This document shows, piece by piece, positions 46,344-54,571 of a DNA stretch of 64,000 bases; the first letter of the stretch is position 1; each line of letters starts with the position of its first letter. The notes beneath the pieces were generated by a model. That model was not told the DNA's origin, searched no databases, and worked only from the letters and a program-made list of their open reading frames with translations. Origin of the DNA: Solirhodobacter olei (GTDB lineage: Bacteria; Pseudomonadota; Alphaproteobacteria; Rhodobacterales; Rhodobacteraceae); NCBI RefSeq assembly GCF_004010155.1, contig NZ_RRYH01000007.1:186001-250000 (forward strand), read 5' to 3'. The position numbers were made by a program, and so were the translations under genes.

Positions 46344-46625
46344 CTAGCCGCGGAAAAGCGACGGGCGTGCGCGGCGGGCCGGGGGGGCCGCGACCAGCTC
46401 TTCCGCTTCCTCGGCGGTTCGGGCGAGTGCCAGGATTCGCCGTGCCCGGGCCGTATGCCGTGCCGGATCCTGCAGCGTCTCCTCCGCCTCCGCGGCGCGG
46501 AGCGACGCGAAGGCCGCCCTTTTGGCCTGCGCCGGCCGGTGCTGGAACAGCCCGGCGGATTTCACCGGCCGCGCGGGGGCGGCGTCCAGTTCGGCGTCCT
46601 GGCGGGAGGTCTCGGTCACCCTCAT
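46344..46625 (-). CDS. Small basic hypothetical protein
   Basis: 93 residues from ATG 46625, with GGAGAG 7 bases upstream on the minus strand. No family recognised. It begins with a polar segment, then is Ala/Arg-rich and probably helical (about residues 33-80, with A-E-A-E-E-T and A-R-T-A-E-E-A-E-E-L), ending in A-R-R-A-R-P-S-L-F-R-G. The frame remains open upstream to 46793 but without a good start. GC-rich composition makes chance ORFs of this length possible; the good ribosome site is the main support. Confidence 0.45.
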   Translation of the reverse strand: MRVTETSRQDAELDAAPARPVKSAGLFQHRPAQAKRAAFASLRAAEAEETLQDPARHTARARRILALARTAEEAEELVAAPPARRARPSLFRG

Positions 46626-46794
46626 TGCGCTCTCCGGTACGGTCCCGGCCCGGTCCTGCGCCGGCGGGATGGGATCACGTGATCGCCGGAAGGTGAAAAT
46701 CCTTGGACGCGATTGCAGCGCTACCAAGACGAGGCGCCGCCACTGGCGAGGAATGACCCCGCAAGCGCGCGATTGGTGCGGCGCGCGTGACAAT

Positions 46795-46826
46795 ACGGGG
46801 GTGCGATAAGACGGGGGTGCGATAAG
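46795..46826. repeat. Tandem duplication of a 16-bp unit
   Basis: Two exact consecutive copies of ACGGGGGTGCGATAAG (46795-46810, 46811-46826), between the map terminator and the small ORF. No gene overlaps it. Probably a slippage product. Confidence 0.8.
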
Positions 46827-46859
46827 GCCCGGGGGCGCGGCGCGCCTTCGTCCGGGCCT
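46825..46859 (-). terminator. Terminator hairpin overlapping the map stop codon
   Basis: AGGCCCGG (46825-46832) pairs with CCGGGCCT (46852-46859) over a 19-base GC-rich loop. On the minus strand it comes at the end of map and is followed by CTTATCGCACC, with only a short T run. Confidence 0.45.
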
Positions 46860-47668
46860 CAGCGATAGGTCGGGTGGAAGCGGCCGGCGGGCGAGAGCGT
46901 GAAGATCTCGCAGCCATCGGCGGTGACCCCGACCGAATGCTCGAACTGCGCGGAGAGCGACTTGTCCCGCGTCACGGCGGTCCAGTCGTCGGCGAGCACC
47001 TTCGTTTCGGGCCGGCCGAGGTTCACCATCGGCTCGATGGTGAAGAACATGCCCTCCTCCAGCACCGGCCCGGTGCCGGCGCGGCCGTAATGCAGCACGT
47101 TCGGCGGCGCGTGAAACACCCGGCCAAGGCCATGGCCGCAGAAATCGCGCACCACGGACATGCGGTTGGCCTCGACGAAGCTCTGGATGGCATGGCCGAT
47201 GTCGCCGAAGGTCGCGCCGGGGCGAACGGCTTCGATCCCGCGCATCAGCGCGTCATGAGTGACCTCGATCAGCCGCTCGGACTTCCGCGACAGGGTTCCG
47301 GCCACGTACATCCGGCTGGTGTCGCCGTACCAGCCGTCCAGAATCACGGTCACGTCGATGTTCAGGATATCGCCGTTCTTCAGGATCTTCTGCCCCGGGA
47401 TGCCGTGGCAGACCACATGGTTGACCGAGATGCAGGAGGCATGCTGGTAGCCCTTGTAACCGATCGTGGCCGAGGTCGCGCCCAGCTCGGTGACCCGGTT
47501 GCGGATGAAATCGTCCAGCACCTCGGTCGTCGTGCCGGGTTCCACCAGATCGGCGACCTCGTCGAGGATCTGCGCGGCCAGACGGCCAGCCGCACGCATC
47601 CCGGCGAAGTCAGCCGGTTCGTAAATCCTGATGCCGTCCCGCGTGATGCGGCCCCTCGACTCGTCCAA
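46859..47668 (-). CDS. map: Type I methionine aminopeptidase
   Basis: 269 residues. MAP removes the initiator Met from nascent proteins. The five metal ligands are in context: Asp in L-N-I-D-V-T, Asp in Y-G-D-T-S, His in F-C-G-H-G-L-G, Glu in T-I-E-P-M and Glu in Q-F-E-H-S. The substrate His is in N-H-V-V-C-H-G. Cytoplasmic and essential. ATG 47668 follows AGGA on the minus strand. It is divergent from the MoCF-domain gene at 47833 across about 160 bases. A hairpin at the stop ends the transcript. Confidence 0.96.
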   Translation of the reverse strand: MDESRGRITRDGIRIYEPADFAGMRAAGRLAAQILDEVADLVEPGTTTEVLDDFIRNRVTELGATSATIGYKGYQHASCISVNHVVCHGIPGQKILKNGDILNIDVTVILDGWYGDTSRMYVAGTLSRKSERLIEVTHDALMRGIEAVRPGATFGDIGHAIQSFVEANRMSVVRDFCGHGLGRVFHAPPNVLHYGRAGTGPVLEEGMFFTIEPMVNLGRPETKVLADDWTAVTRDKSLSAQFEHSVGVTADGCEIFTLSPAGRFHPTYR

Positions 47669-47832
47669 CTCTGGTCCTTTCCGTGCCTGTTTGAGCCACT
47701 AGATAGTCAAGAGGCGCGGTTTTGGCCAGTCCTGCGCAACGCGGGCGGCGGCCCGGTCAGGCACCAGGCCCGGGGTTTGAAAGCCCCGCGCCCCGGCCCT
47801 ATACCCCAAGCTGCAGCCGCAGGGAGCGCATC

Positions 47833-48558
47833 ATGCCCAATCCAACCGCCGCCATGCTGGTCATCGGCGACGAAATCCTGTCCGGCCGGACGCGGGATTC
47901 GAACCTCCACCACCTCGCCGGAGAGCTGACGCGCCGCGGTATCCTGCTGAAGGAGGCGCGCGTGGTGGCCGACGATGCCTCCGCAATCGGGGCCGCGGTC
48001 ACGGCGCTCAGCGCGGCCTATGACCACGTCTTCACCTCGGGCGGCATCGGGCCGACGCATGATGACATCACCGCCGATGCGATCGCGGCGGCCTTCGGCG
48101 TCAACATCGGCGTGCGCGATGATGCCCGCGCCATCCTCGCCGCCCATTACGCCACGACCGGCGCTGAGCTGAACGAGGCCCGGCTGCGCATGGCACGTAT
48201 CCCGGATGGCGCCACGCTGATCGACAACCCGGTCAGCCGCGCGCCGGGCTTCAGCCTCGGCAACGTGCATGTCATGGCGGGCGTGCCTGCGGTGTTCGAG
48301 GCGATGCTGGTCTCGGTTCTCGCCACCATATCCGGCGGCGACCCGATGCTGTCGCAGAGCCTGCGCGTGCTGCGTGGCGAGGGAGAGATCGCCACCCCCT
48401 TCGCGGCGCTCGCGGCGGAGTTTCCCGATCTCTCCTTCGGCTCCTACCCGTTCCAGCAGAACGGCGCCTATGGCACCAACCTCGTCGTCCGCGGCACCGA
48501 TCCGGCGCGGCTCGACGCGGCGATGGCCCGGCTCGGCCGGATGGTCGCGCCGGAATGA
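47833..48558 (+). CDS. MoCF/CinA-like molybdopterin-binding domain protein
   Basis: 241 residues from ATG 47833 (AGGGAG upstream); the frame is open to 47722 but is not family-like there. One MoaB/Mog domain: I-G-D-E-I-L-S-G-R-T-R-D-S-N at about 12-25, and T-S-G-G-I-G-P-T-H-D-D-I-T near 68-80. This corresponds to the N-terminal CinA domain without the C-terminal deamidase domain; its true role may be a pyrophosphatase or cofactor function. First gene of a four-gene run of overlapping genes (GNAT, AhpD-like, OmpA-like). The next start overlaps its stop by 4 bases. Confidence 0.87.
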   Translation: MPNPTAAMLVIGDEILSGRTRDSNLHHLAGELTRRGILLKEARVVADDASAIGAAVTALSAAYDHVFTSGGIGPTHDDITADAIAAAFGVNIGVRDDARAILAAHYATTGAELNEARLRMARIPDGATLIDNPVSRAPGFSLGNVHVMAGVPAVFEAMLVSVLATISGGDPMLSQSLRVLRGEGEIATPFAALAAEFPDLSFGSYPFQQNGAYGTNLVVRGTDPARLDAAMARLGRMVAPE

Positions 48559-49271
48559 CCCCGGACCTGACGGAGGTTCTGGAGGCCACCTGGCCCGCCG
48601 CCGCGATCCACCGTGCCGGTCCCTGGGCTGTGCGCGAGGGGCGGGGCGGCGGCAAGCGCGTCTCCGCCGCCACCGCCGAGGCGCCCGTGAGTCCGGAAGT
48701 CTTTCCCGCACTGGAGGCGGCGCAGGCCGCGCTGGGCCAGCCGCCCCTCGTCATGGTGCGCGAGAAGGACAAGGCGCTTGACGCCATGCTGGAAAAGGCG
48801 GGCTACGCCGTGGTCGATCCCGTGATCGGCTATGCCGCCCCGGTCGGCCGGCTGGTGGCGGAGCTGCCGCCGCTCGCCGCCTTCGCCCACTGGCCGCCGC
48901 TCGCCATTCAGCGCGAGATCTGGGGGGCCGGCCATATCGGCCCCGAGCGTGTCGCGGTGATGGAACGGGTCACCGGCCCCAAGACCTCGCTTTTCGCGCG
49001 CAGCAGCGACCGGCCCTCCGGCGCCGGCTTCGTCGCCATCCATCAGGGCACCGCCATGCTCCATGCGCTCGAGGTGCTCAAGGCGCAGCGCCGCCAGGGC
49101 GCGGGCCTCGCCATGATGCGTGCCGCGGCGAACTGGGCGGAAACCCAGGGCGCCACGCGGTTTTCACTCGTCGTGACCCGCGCCAACACCGGCGCGCGCG
49201 CGCTCTACGCTTCCCTCGGCCTGGAGGTTGTGGGACAGTACCACTACCGGATGAAACAGGCCCAGACGTGA
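48555..49271 (+). CDS. GNAT-family N-acetyltransferase
   Basis: 238 residues. The C-terminal half (about 135-235) carries the acetyl-CoA loop in Q-R-R-Q-G-A-G-L-A-M-M (about 173-183), followed by a helix and R-A-N-T-G-A-R-A-L-Y-A-S-L-G-L near 209-223, both typical of GNAT. The N-terminal 130 residues resemble a degenerate second domain. Substrate is unknown. It overlaps the previous and next genes by 4 bases each (ATGA), so all are coupled. Confidence 0.88.
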   Translation: MTPDLTEVLEATWPAAAIHRAGPWAVREGRGGGKRVSAATAEAPVSPEVFPALEAAQAALGQPPLVMVREKDKALDAMLEKAGYAVVDPVIGYAAPVGRLVAELPPLAAFAHWPPLAIQREIWGAGHIGPERVAVMERVTGPKTSLFARSSDRPSGAGFVAIHQGTAMLHALEVLKAQRRQGAGLAMMRAAANWAETQGATRFSLVVTRANTGARALYASLGLEVVGQYHYRMKQAQT

Positions 49272-49840
49272 CCCAGGACAGCCAAGTAACAGCGCTCGAC
49301 CTTCCCATGGTCGACCCCCTGCCGGAGGCCACCGCGCGCTATTTCGGCATTTGCGAGGAAAAGCTCGGCCTCGTGCCGAACGTACTGAAGGCCTATGCCT
49401 TCGACATCGCCAAGCTCGACGCCTTTACCGCGATCTACAACGATCTGATGCTGGCGGACTCCGGCCTCAGCAAGCTGGAGCGCGAGATGATCGCGGTCGT
49501 GGTCTCCTCCATCAACCGCTGCTGGTACTGCCAGGTCGCCCATGGCGCCGCCGTCCGCGCGCTTTCCGGCGATCCGAAGCTGGGCGAGGCGATGGTGATG
49601 AACTGGCGCGCGATTCCCCTGAGCAGCCGCCATGTCGCGATGCTGGACTTCGTCACCAAGCTGACCGAGGCGCCCGCGAAGATCGTCGAGGCCGACCGTG
49701 CCGCGCTGCGGGATGCCGGGTTCACCGATCGCGACATCTGGGACATCGGTGCGGTCACGGGCTTCTTCAACATGACCAACCGGCTGGCCTCGGCAACCGA
49801 GATGCAGCCGAACGACGAATACCACGGGCAGGCCCGTTGA
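49268..49840 (+). CDS. AhpD-like peroxidase-related protein
   Basis: 190 residues. Carboxymuconolactone decarboxylase/AhpD fold with the redox motif C-W-Y-C (Cys-85, Cys-88) and His-92 (C-Q-V-A-H) on the helix, as in alkylhydroperoxidase AhpD. The family of about 190 residues is called uncharacterised peroxidase-related enzyme. It may reduce peroxides with a thiol partner. It starts at GTG 49268 overlapping the GNAT stop, and its own stop overlaps the start of the OmpA-domain gene by TTGA. Confidence 0.88.
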   Translation: MTQDSQVTALDLPMVDPLPEATARYFGICEEKLGLVPNVLKAYAFDIAKLDAFTAIYNDLMLADSGLSKLEREMIAVVVSSINRCWYCQVAHGAAVRALSGDPKLGEAMVMNWRAIPLSSRHVAMLDFVTKLTEAPAKIVEADRAALRDAGFTDRDIWDIGAVTGFFNMTNRLASATEMQPNDEYHGQAR

Positions 49841-50808
49841 TCCGCAAGGCGCTTGCCCTCCTCCTCGTCCTTCTCCCCGCCGCGGCGGGGGCTGTGACGT
49901 TGAACTTTCCCGCGCCCGCGACCCCGGCCGCCCGCCATGACGAAGCGTTGGGCAGCTACGATCTGCCGGTCGGCCCCTGGCGCGGCGGCAAGATCGACAC
50001 GCTGCATGTGGAGGGCCCGCTGACCCGCATCGCCTGGCGGCTGAACACGGCGACGCTGACGACACTGCAGGTGCTCAAATCGTTGCGCGACCAGTTGCTG
50101 AAGCAGGGCTTCGCGGTGCTCTACGAATGCGACACGCGCGACTGCGGCGGGTTCGACTTCCGCTACGATACCTTCGTGCTGCCCGAGCCCGAGATGCATG
50201 TCGATCTCGGCGATTTCCGCTATCTCGCGGCGGAACGGCCCGACGCGAAGGGGCTGCAATACGTCAGCCTCCTGGTCAGCCGCAGCGCGGCCGACGCCTT
50301 CGTGCAGATGATCCAGGTCGGCCGCGACCCGGCCGTCGCCCCGCCGCCCGATGCGGCCGGCGGCACGACCCCCAATGCCGCGCTGGCCAAGACCCCGGCC
50401 GCCGTCGGCGCCGCGACGGCGGAGACGACGCCCGCCGCGATGGGCAAGCTCCTTCTCTCCCAGGGCTCCGTCGCGCTGGACGATCTCCGCTTCGACAGCG
50501 GATCGTCGGAACTTTCGCCTGGCGAGTACCCTTCGCTCGCGGCGCTGGCGGCCTGGCTGAAGGCCAATCCGAACCGCGACGTAACGCTGGTCGGCCATAC
50601 CGACGACTCGGGCGGGCTGGCGGCCAATATCGCGCTGTCGCGGCGCCGGGCGGATTCGGTGCTGCAGCGGCTGGTCACGCGCTACGGCGTCGACAAGGGC
50701 CAGCTCGACGCAGAGGGCGTGGGCTACCTTGCCCCGCGCGCCACCAACCTGACCGAGGCCGGCCGCGCCAGGAACCGCCGCGTCGAGGTGATGCTGACCA
50801 CCAAGTAG
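49837..50808 (+). CDS. Exported OmpA-domain protein starting at TTG
   Basis: 323 residues from TTG 49837, which overlaps the AhpD-like stop (TTGA); no better start is in this frame, since the frame upstream lies inside the previous gene. A signal peptide with a Leu-rich core covers residues 1 to about 19 (cleavage after A-G-A). A middle domain of unknown type contains two Cys in E-C-D-T-R-D-C-G-G (near 96-104). After an Ala/Pro linker, the OmpA domain has L-R-F-D-S-G-S-S-E-L and G-H-T-D-D-S-G-G near 250-257, with L-S-R-R-R-A-D-S-V, which binds peptidoglycan. Last gene of the overlapping unit. Confidence 0.88.
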   Translation: MIRKALALLLVLLPAAAGAVTLNFPAPATPAARHDEALGSYDLPVGPWRGGKIDTLHVEGPLTRIAWRLNTATLTTLQVLKSLRDQLLKQGFAVLYECDTRDCGGFDFRYDTFVLPEPEMHVDLGDFRYLAAERPDAKGLQYVSLLVSRSAADAFVQMIQVGRDPAVAPPPDAAGGTTPNAALAKTPAAVGAATAETTPAAMGKLLLSQGSVALDDLRFDSGSSELSPGEYPSLAALAAWLKANPNRDVTLVGHTDDSGGLAANIALSRRRADSVLQRLVTRYGVDKGQLDAEGVGYLAPRATNLTEAGRARNRRVEVMLTTK

Positions 50809-50844
50809 CGCCGCCCCCGCTGTATCGGGCCGGGGTTCCGCCCC

Positions 50845-50884
50845 TCAAAAAGAAAAGGGGCCGAGGCAGTCTGCACCTCGGCCC
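50845..50884 (-). terminator. Intrinsic terminator for the LysR gene
   Basis: GGGCCGAGG (50858-50866) pairs perfectly with CCTCGGCCC (50876-50884). On the minus strand it is followed by CTTTTCTTTTTG, a good U tract. It also lies 50 bases after the converging OmpA-domain gene and could serve both. Confidence 0.8.
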
Positions 50885-50909
50885 AGTCTTGCACCTTCGC
50901 GGGAGAACC

Positions 50910-51815
50910 TTACCAGGTATCCGGGCCCTTCTCGGCAAACTTCCGGGCCAGGAAGTCGATGAAGGCCCTCACCTTGGGCTGGGTAAACCGGCCCGGCGGA
51001 TAGACGGCATAGATGCCCTGCATATCCACCGGCAGACCCGGCATGGCCTCTTCGATAAGGCCGTCCTTCATCGCACTGAAATAGAGGAAACTGGGAAGAT
51101 AGGCGATGCCGAGGCCCGAGATCGCCGCATGCAGCAGCGACTGGCCGTCGTTCACCGTCAGCCAGCCGGCCGACCGGACCTGCCGCCGCTCGCCCGAAGG
51201 CGCGGTCAGCTTCCAGACATTGCCATTGGCCTGGTTGGAATAGTGCAGCAGCTTGTGCTCGTTCAGATCGTCGATCTTGTCGGGCCGCCCGTAGCGCTGG
51301 AAATAGCTCGGCGCCGCGATCATCCGCTTCGTCGTCTCGGTCAGCTTGCGGGCGCGCAGAGAGCTGTCTTCCAGCTCGCCGATCCGGATCGCCATGTCGA
51401 AGCCTTCGGAGATCAGCTCCACGTAACGGTTGTTCAGCACCATGTTCACGGTGATCTCGGGGTATTCCAGCAGGAATTCCCCCAGGATCGGCGACAAGAG
51501 GTTCACCCCGAAATCGGTCGCGACCGAGATGCGAAGCAGCCCCGAGGGCGCCGTCTGCATCGAGGTCACCAGCGCATCCGCCTCGCCCGCGTCGTTCAGC
51601 ACCCGCCGGGCGCGATCGTAATAGGCAAGACCGATCTCGGTCGGGCTGACCCGCCGCGTCGTGCGGTTCAAAAGCCGTGCGCCAAGGCGCGCTTCGAGCG
51701 AGGAGACATGCTTGGAGACGGCAGATTTGGAAATGCCCATCTTCTTCGCCGCGTCGGTGAAGCCACCCTGGTCGACGACAGTTGCGAAGGCTTCCATTTC
51801 AGTCAGTCTGTCCAT
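50910..51815 (-). CDS. LysR-family transcriptional regulator
   Basis: 301 residues. The N-terminal winged helix (residues 1-60) has G-G-F-T-D-A-A-K-K-M-G-I-S-K-S-A-V-S and the L-E-A-R-L-G-x-R-L-L-N-R-T-T-R block. The C-terminal half is a two-lobed effector-binding domain (about 90-295). It matches the CrgA/YafC-like branch with a plain R-x-G-E-L-E-D-S-S-L region. Effector unknown. Upstream at 51893-51914 is an inverted repeat that may be its operator. The neighbouring flavin reductase gene (52121-54145) is transcribed in the same direction, not divergently, so a target is not obvious. Confidence 0.92.
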   Translation of the reverse strand: MDRLTEMEAFATVVDQGGFTDAAKKMGISKSAVSKHVSSLEARLGARLLNRTTRRVSPTEIGLAYYDRARRVLNDAGEADALVTSMQTAPSGLLRISVATDFGVNLLSPILGEFLLEYPEITVNMVLNNRYVELISEGFDMAIRIGELEDSSLRARKLTETTKRMIAAPSYFQRYGRPDKIDDLNEHKLLHYSNQANGNVWKLTAPSGERRQVRSAGWLTVNDGQSLLHAAISGLGIAYLPSFLYFSAMKDGLIEEAMPGLPVDMQGIYAVYPPGRFTQPKVRAFIDFLARKFAEKGPDTW

Positions 51816-52120
51816 TGTGCACCTTCCGGGTACGCTTCACTCTCGGGGCGAGTTATTGAAGCCAATTCGGGCAGGAATGCGGAGGTGTACGGACAATACT
51901 GGGGTATTTATTGTTGTCTTAATGAAGGGTTAGCACTGTCCGCGTCGCATCGATGCCCAGGCCGCAACGATTCGGGCACCGGTCGCGTTCAATATTTTCC
52001 GGGAATGCGGCGCCAGTATGATCCGCATCGCCTTGGTTTCTTCATGAACCGGGGCCTGGTGCCCCGATCTCGCCCCGTTTTCAGGGCGCTCCGGCCTCTC
52101 GCGGACCGTTTCCGCCCCGG
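51816..52120. other. 305-base gap between the LysR gene and the FadH-like gene
   Basis: No coding sequence is supported. Two structures stand out. ACAATA (51893-51898) and TATTGT (51909-51914) form an inverted repeat 10 bases apart, in an AT-richer patch that could be the LysR promoter/operator region. CGGGGC (52051-52056) pairs with GCCCCG (52062-52067), which may end transcription of the leftward FadH-like gene. The rest is unremarkable. Confidence 0.5.
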
Positions 52121-54145
52121 CTACAGCGCCGCGGCAAGCCGGGCGCCCTGGTCTATGGCCCGTTTCGCGTCCAGCTCGGCGGCCACATCCGCCCCTCCGA
52201 TCAGGTGAAAGGCAATGCCTGCGGCCTCGAGTTCGGCCGCCAGGCCCCGTGCCGGTTCCTGTCCCGCGCAAAGGACGATCGTGTCGGCTTCCACCAGCTC
52301 CGGCCGCTCGCGCCCCGGGCCGTGGCTGATGCGCAGCCCGCCGGGTTCCACAGCCTCGTAATTCACCCCGCCCATCATCCTGACGCGCTTCATCTGCAGG
52401 CTGGCGCGGTGGATCCAGCCGGTGGTCTTGCCAAGGCCCCGGCCCGGCTTCTCCGCCTTGCGCTGCAGCAGCAGCACCTCGCGCGCCGGCGCCTCCGGCC
52501 GGGGGCCCCCGGGCGCCAGCCCGCCGCGCGCCTCGGCCGGGTCGGCCACGCCCCATTCCCGCCGCCACTCGGCGGGCTGCAGCGTCACATGCCGCCCGCC
52601 CTCGACAAGGAACTCGGCCACGTCGAAGCCGATCCCGCCTGCGCCGACGATCGCCACCCGCCGCCCGACTTCGGCGCCCCGCAGCACGTCGCCATAGCCC
52701 AGGACCGGCCCCTCGGCCTGCCCGGCAATCTCCGGGTCGCGCGGCAGAACCCCGGTCGCCAGCACCACCGCGTCGAATCCCGCCAGCGCCGCCGCATCCG
52801 CCGCCCGGCCCAGCCGCAGTTCGATCCCGACCCGGGCCACCTCGCCCGCGTACCAGTCGACGAGGCCCTGGAATTCCTCCTTGCCCGGCACCTTCTTGGC
52901 AAGGTTCAGCTGCCCGCCGATCTCGCCGGCCTTCTCTAACAGCGTCACGCGATGCCCCCGCTCCGCCGCCACCAGCGCCGCCGAAAGCCCCGCGGGCCCC
53001 GCGCCGACAACGGCGATCCGCTTCGGCTCCGCCGCCGGCTCAATCCCAAGCTCCGTCTCGTGGCAGGCCCGCGGGTTGACAAGGCAGGAGGAGATCTTGC
53101 CGCCGAAGGTGTGATCCAGGCAGGCCTGGTTGCAGGCGATGCAGGGCGCGATCTCTGCCCCCCGGCCTTCCGCCGCCTTCCGCACGAACTCTGGATCCGC
53201 CAGGAATGGCCGCGCCATGGAGACCATGTCGGCGCAGCCCTCCGCCAGCACCGCCTCCGCCACGTCGGGCGTGTTGATGCGGTTCGAGGTGATGACCGGG
53301 ATCGTCACCTTCCCCATCAGCTTCTTCGTCACCCAGGCAAAGCCCGCCCGCGGGACAGAGGTGGCGATCGTCGGAACCCGCGCCTCGTGCCAGCCGATGC
53401 CGCTGTTCAGGATCGAGGCGCCCGCCGCCTCCACCGCCTTCGCAAGCGTCACGACCTCCTCGAAGGTGGACCCGTCCGGCACAAGGTCGATCAGAGAAAT
53501 CCGGTAGATCACGATGAAATCGCGGCCCACCGCCGCGCGCACCCGCTTCACCACCTCCACCGGCAGCCGCATCCGGTTCTCGTAGGACCCGCCCCAGCGA
53601 TCCTCGCGCCGATTGGTGTGGCGGACGAGGAACTGATTCAGGAAATATCCCTCCGATCCCATCACCTCGACACCGTCATAGCCCGCCTCGCGCGCGCGGG
53701 CGGCCGCGGTGGAGATATCGACGATCTGCTTCTCGATCCCGGCCTCGTCCAGCTCCTTCGGCGGAAAGGGCGAGATCGGCGACTTGATCGCCGAGGGGGC
53801 GACGCACTCCGGCCCATAGGCATAGCGCCCGGCGTGGAGAATCTGCATCGCGATCCGCCCGCCCGCGTCATGCACCCGCTCCGTCACCAGGCGGTGATTG
53901 GCGATGTCCACCGGGCTGAAAAGCCCTGCCGCGCCGGGAAAGACCCCGCCCTCGCGGTTCGGCGCCATGCCACCCGTCACGATCAGGCCCACCCCGCCCC
54001 GTGCCCGCGTGGCATAGAATTCGGCGATCCGGTTCCAGTCGCCGGTCTCCTCCAGGTTGGTGTGCATCGAGCCCATCAGGACACGGTTCGGCAGCACCAG
54101 ATGCCCGAGGTCGAGCGGCGCCAGAAGATGCGGATACTGTGTCAT
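52121..54145 (-). CDS. NADH:flavin oxidoreductase / 2,4-dienoyl-CoA reductase-like protein
   Basis: 674 residues, the length of bacterial FadH. In order: an old-yellow-enzyme FMN barrel (about 1-360, with M-G-S-M-H-T-N, H-A-G-R-Y and the Y-x-N-R segment N-R-R-E-D-R-W-G-G-S), a [4Fe-4S] cluster region with Cys in C-I-A-C-N-Q-A-C and later C-L-V-N-P-R-A-C (about 334-361), and an FAD domain beginning V-V-G-A-G-P-A-G-L-S-A-A near 379. FadH reduces 2,4-dienoyl-CoA in unsaturated fatty acid breakdown; related enzymes reduce trimethylamine or other enones. Substrate not certain. Stands alone, followed by a possible hairpin. Confidence 0.87.
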   Translation of the reverse strand: MTQYPHLLAPLDLGHLVLPNRVLMGSMHTNLEETGDWNRIAEFYATRARGGVGLIVTGGMAPNREGGVFPGAAGLFSPVDIANHRLVTERVHDAGGRIAMQILHAGRYAYGPECVAPSAIKSPISPFPPKELDEAGIEKQIVDISTAAARAREAGYDGVEVMGSEGYFLNQFLVRHTNRREDRWGGSYENRMRLPVEVVKRVRAAVGRDFIVIYRISLIDLVPDGSTFEEVVTLAKAVEAAGASILNSGIGWHEARVPTIATSVPRAGFAWVTKKLMGKVTIPVITSNRINTPDVAEAVLAEGCADMVSMARPFLADPEFVRKAAEGRGAEIAPCIACNQACLDHTFGGKISSCLVNPRACHETELGIEPAAEPKRIAVVGAGPAGLSAALVAAERGHRVTLLEKAGEIGGQLNLAKKVPGKEEFQGLVDWYAGEVARVGIELRLGRAADAAALAGFDAVVLATGVLPRDPEIAGQAEGPVLGYGDVLRGAEVGRRVAIVGAGGIGFDVAEFLVEGGRHVTLQPAEWRREWGVADPAEARGGLAPGGPRPEAPAREVLLLQRKAEKPGRGLGKTTGWIHRASLQMKRVRMMGGVNYEAVEPGGLRISHGPGRERPELVEADTIVLCAGQEPARGLAAELEAAGIAFHLIGGADVAAELDAKRAIDQGARLAAAL

Positions 54146-54571
54146 GACGGGTCCTCCCGCCCGCGATCCTGCCGGGGCGGGGCAGCCTTGTCACGCCGAA
54201 CGCCACGTCGCCCGCGGCTTCCCGGCAACCCGACCGCCGGTGCGCCCGTCTTGCCGCCCCAGCCTGGCCCGGCTTGAACGGCCCAGCCGGCGACCCTGCG
54301 CTGCCGGAGGGCCTCGCCCTCGCCGGCGAAGCTTTCGTCCGTCGCGGCGGCGAACAAGACCCTGACGCTGCGGAATGTCCGGATATGACTGCGCAGTGCG
54401 CACCCGAAGACGATCCTGGCCAAGGCGGAGTTGCAGATCAGCCCGATCGGCCGGATCCGCCGCTGGCTGTCTCTTCCCTGCGCGCCGCTGCGATGCTTGC
54501 GCACGCCCTCGCCTGAGGGGCTTGTGAGGCCGCATCGCCCTGCCTAACGTGACCCGCGGGGAGGAACGGTC
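54146..54571. other. 426-base gap between the FadH-like and GMC genes
   Basis: No convincing gene. Open frames exist on both strands (for example 54142-54504 minus, 54274-54516 plus), but neither has a ribosome site, family similarity or normal amino acid composition. The gap may contain the divergent promoters of its two neighbours or remains of a lost gene. GAGGAAC at 54561-54567 is the ribosome site of the GMC gene. Confidence 0.5.

Noticed and set aside
54142-54504. A 120-codon ORF on the minus strand in the FadH-GMC gap
   Set aside because: No ribosome site, no recognisable domain, Arg/Gly-rich composition like antisense frames.
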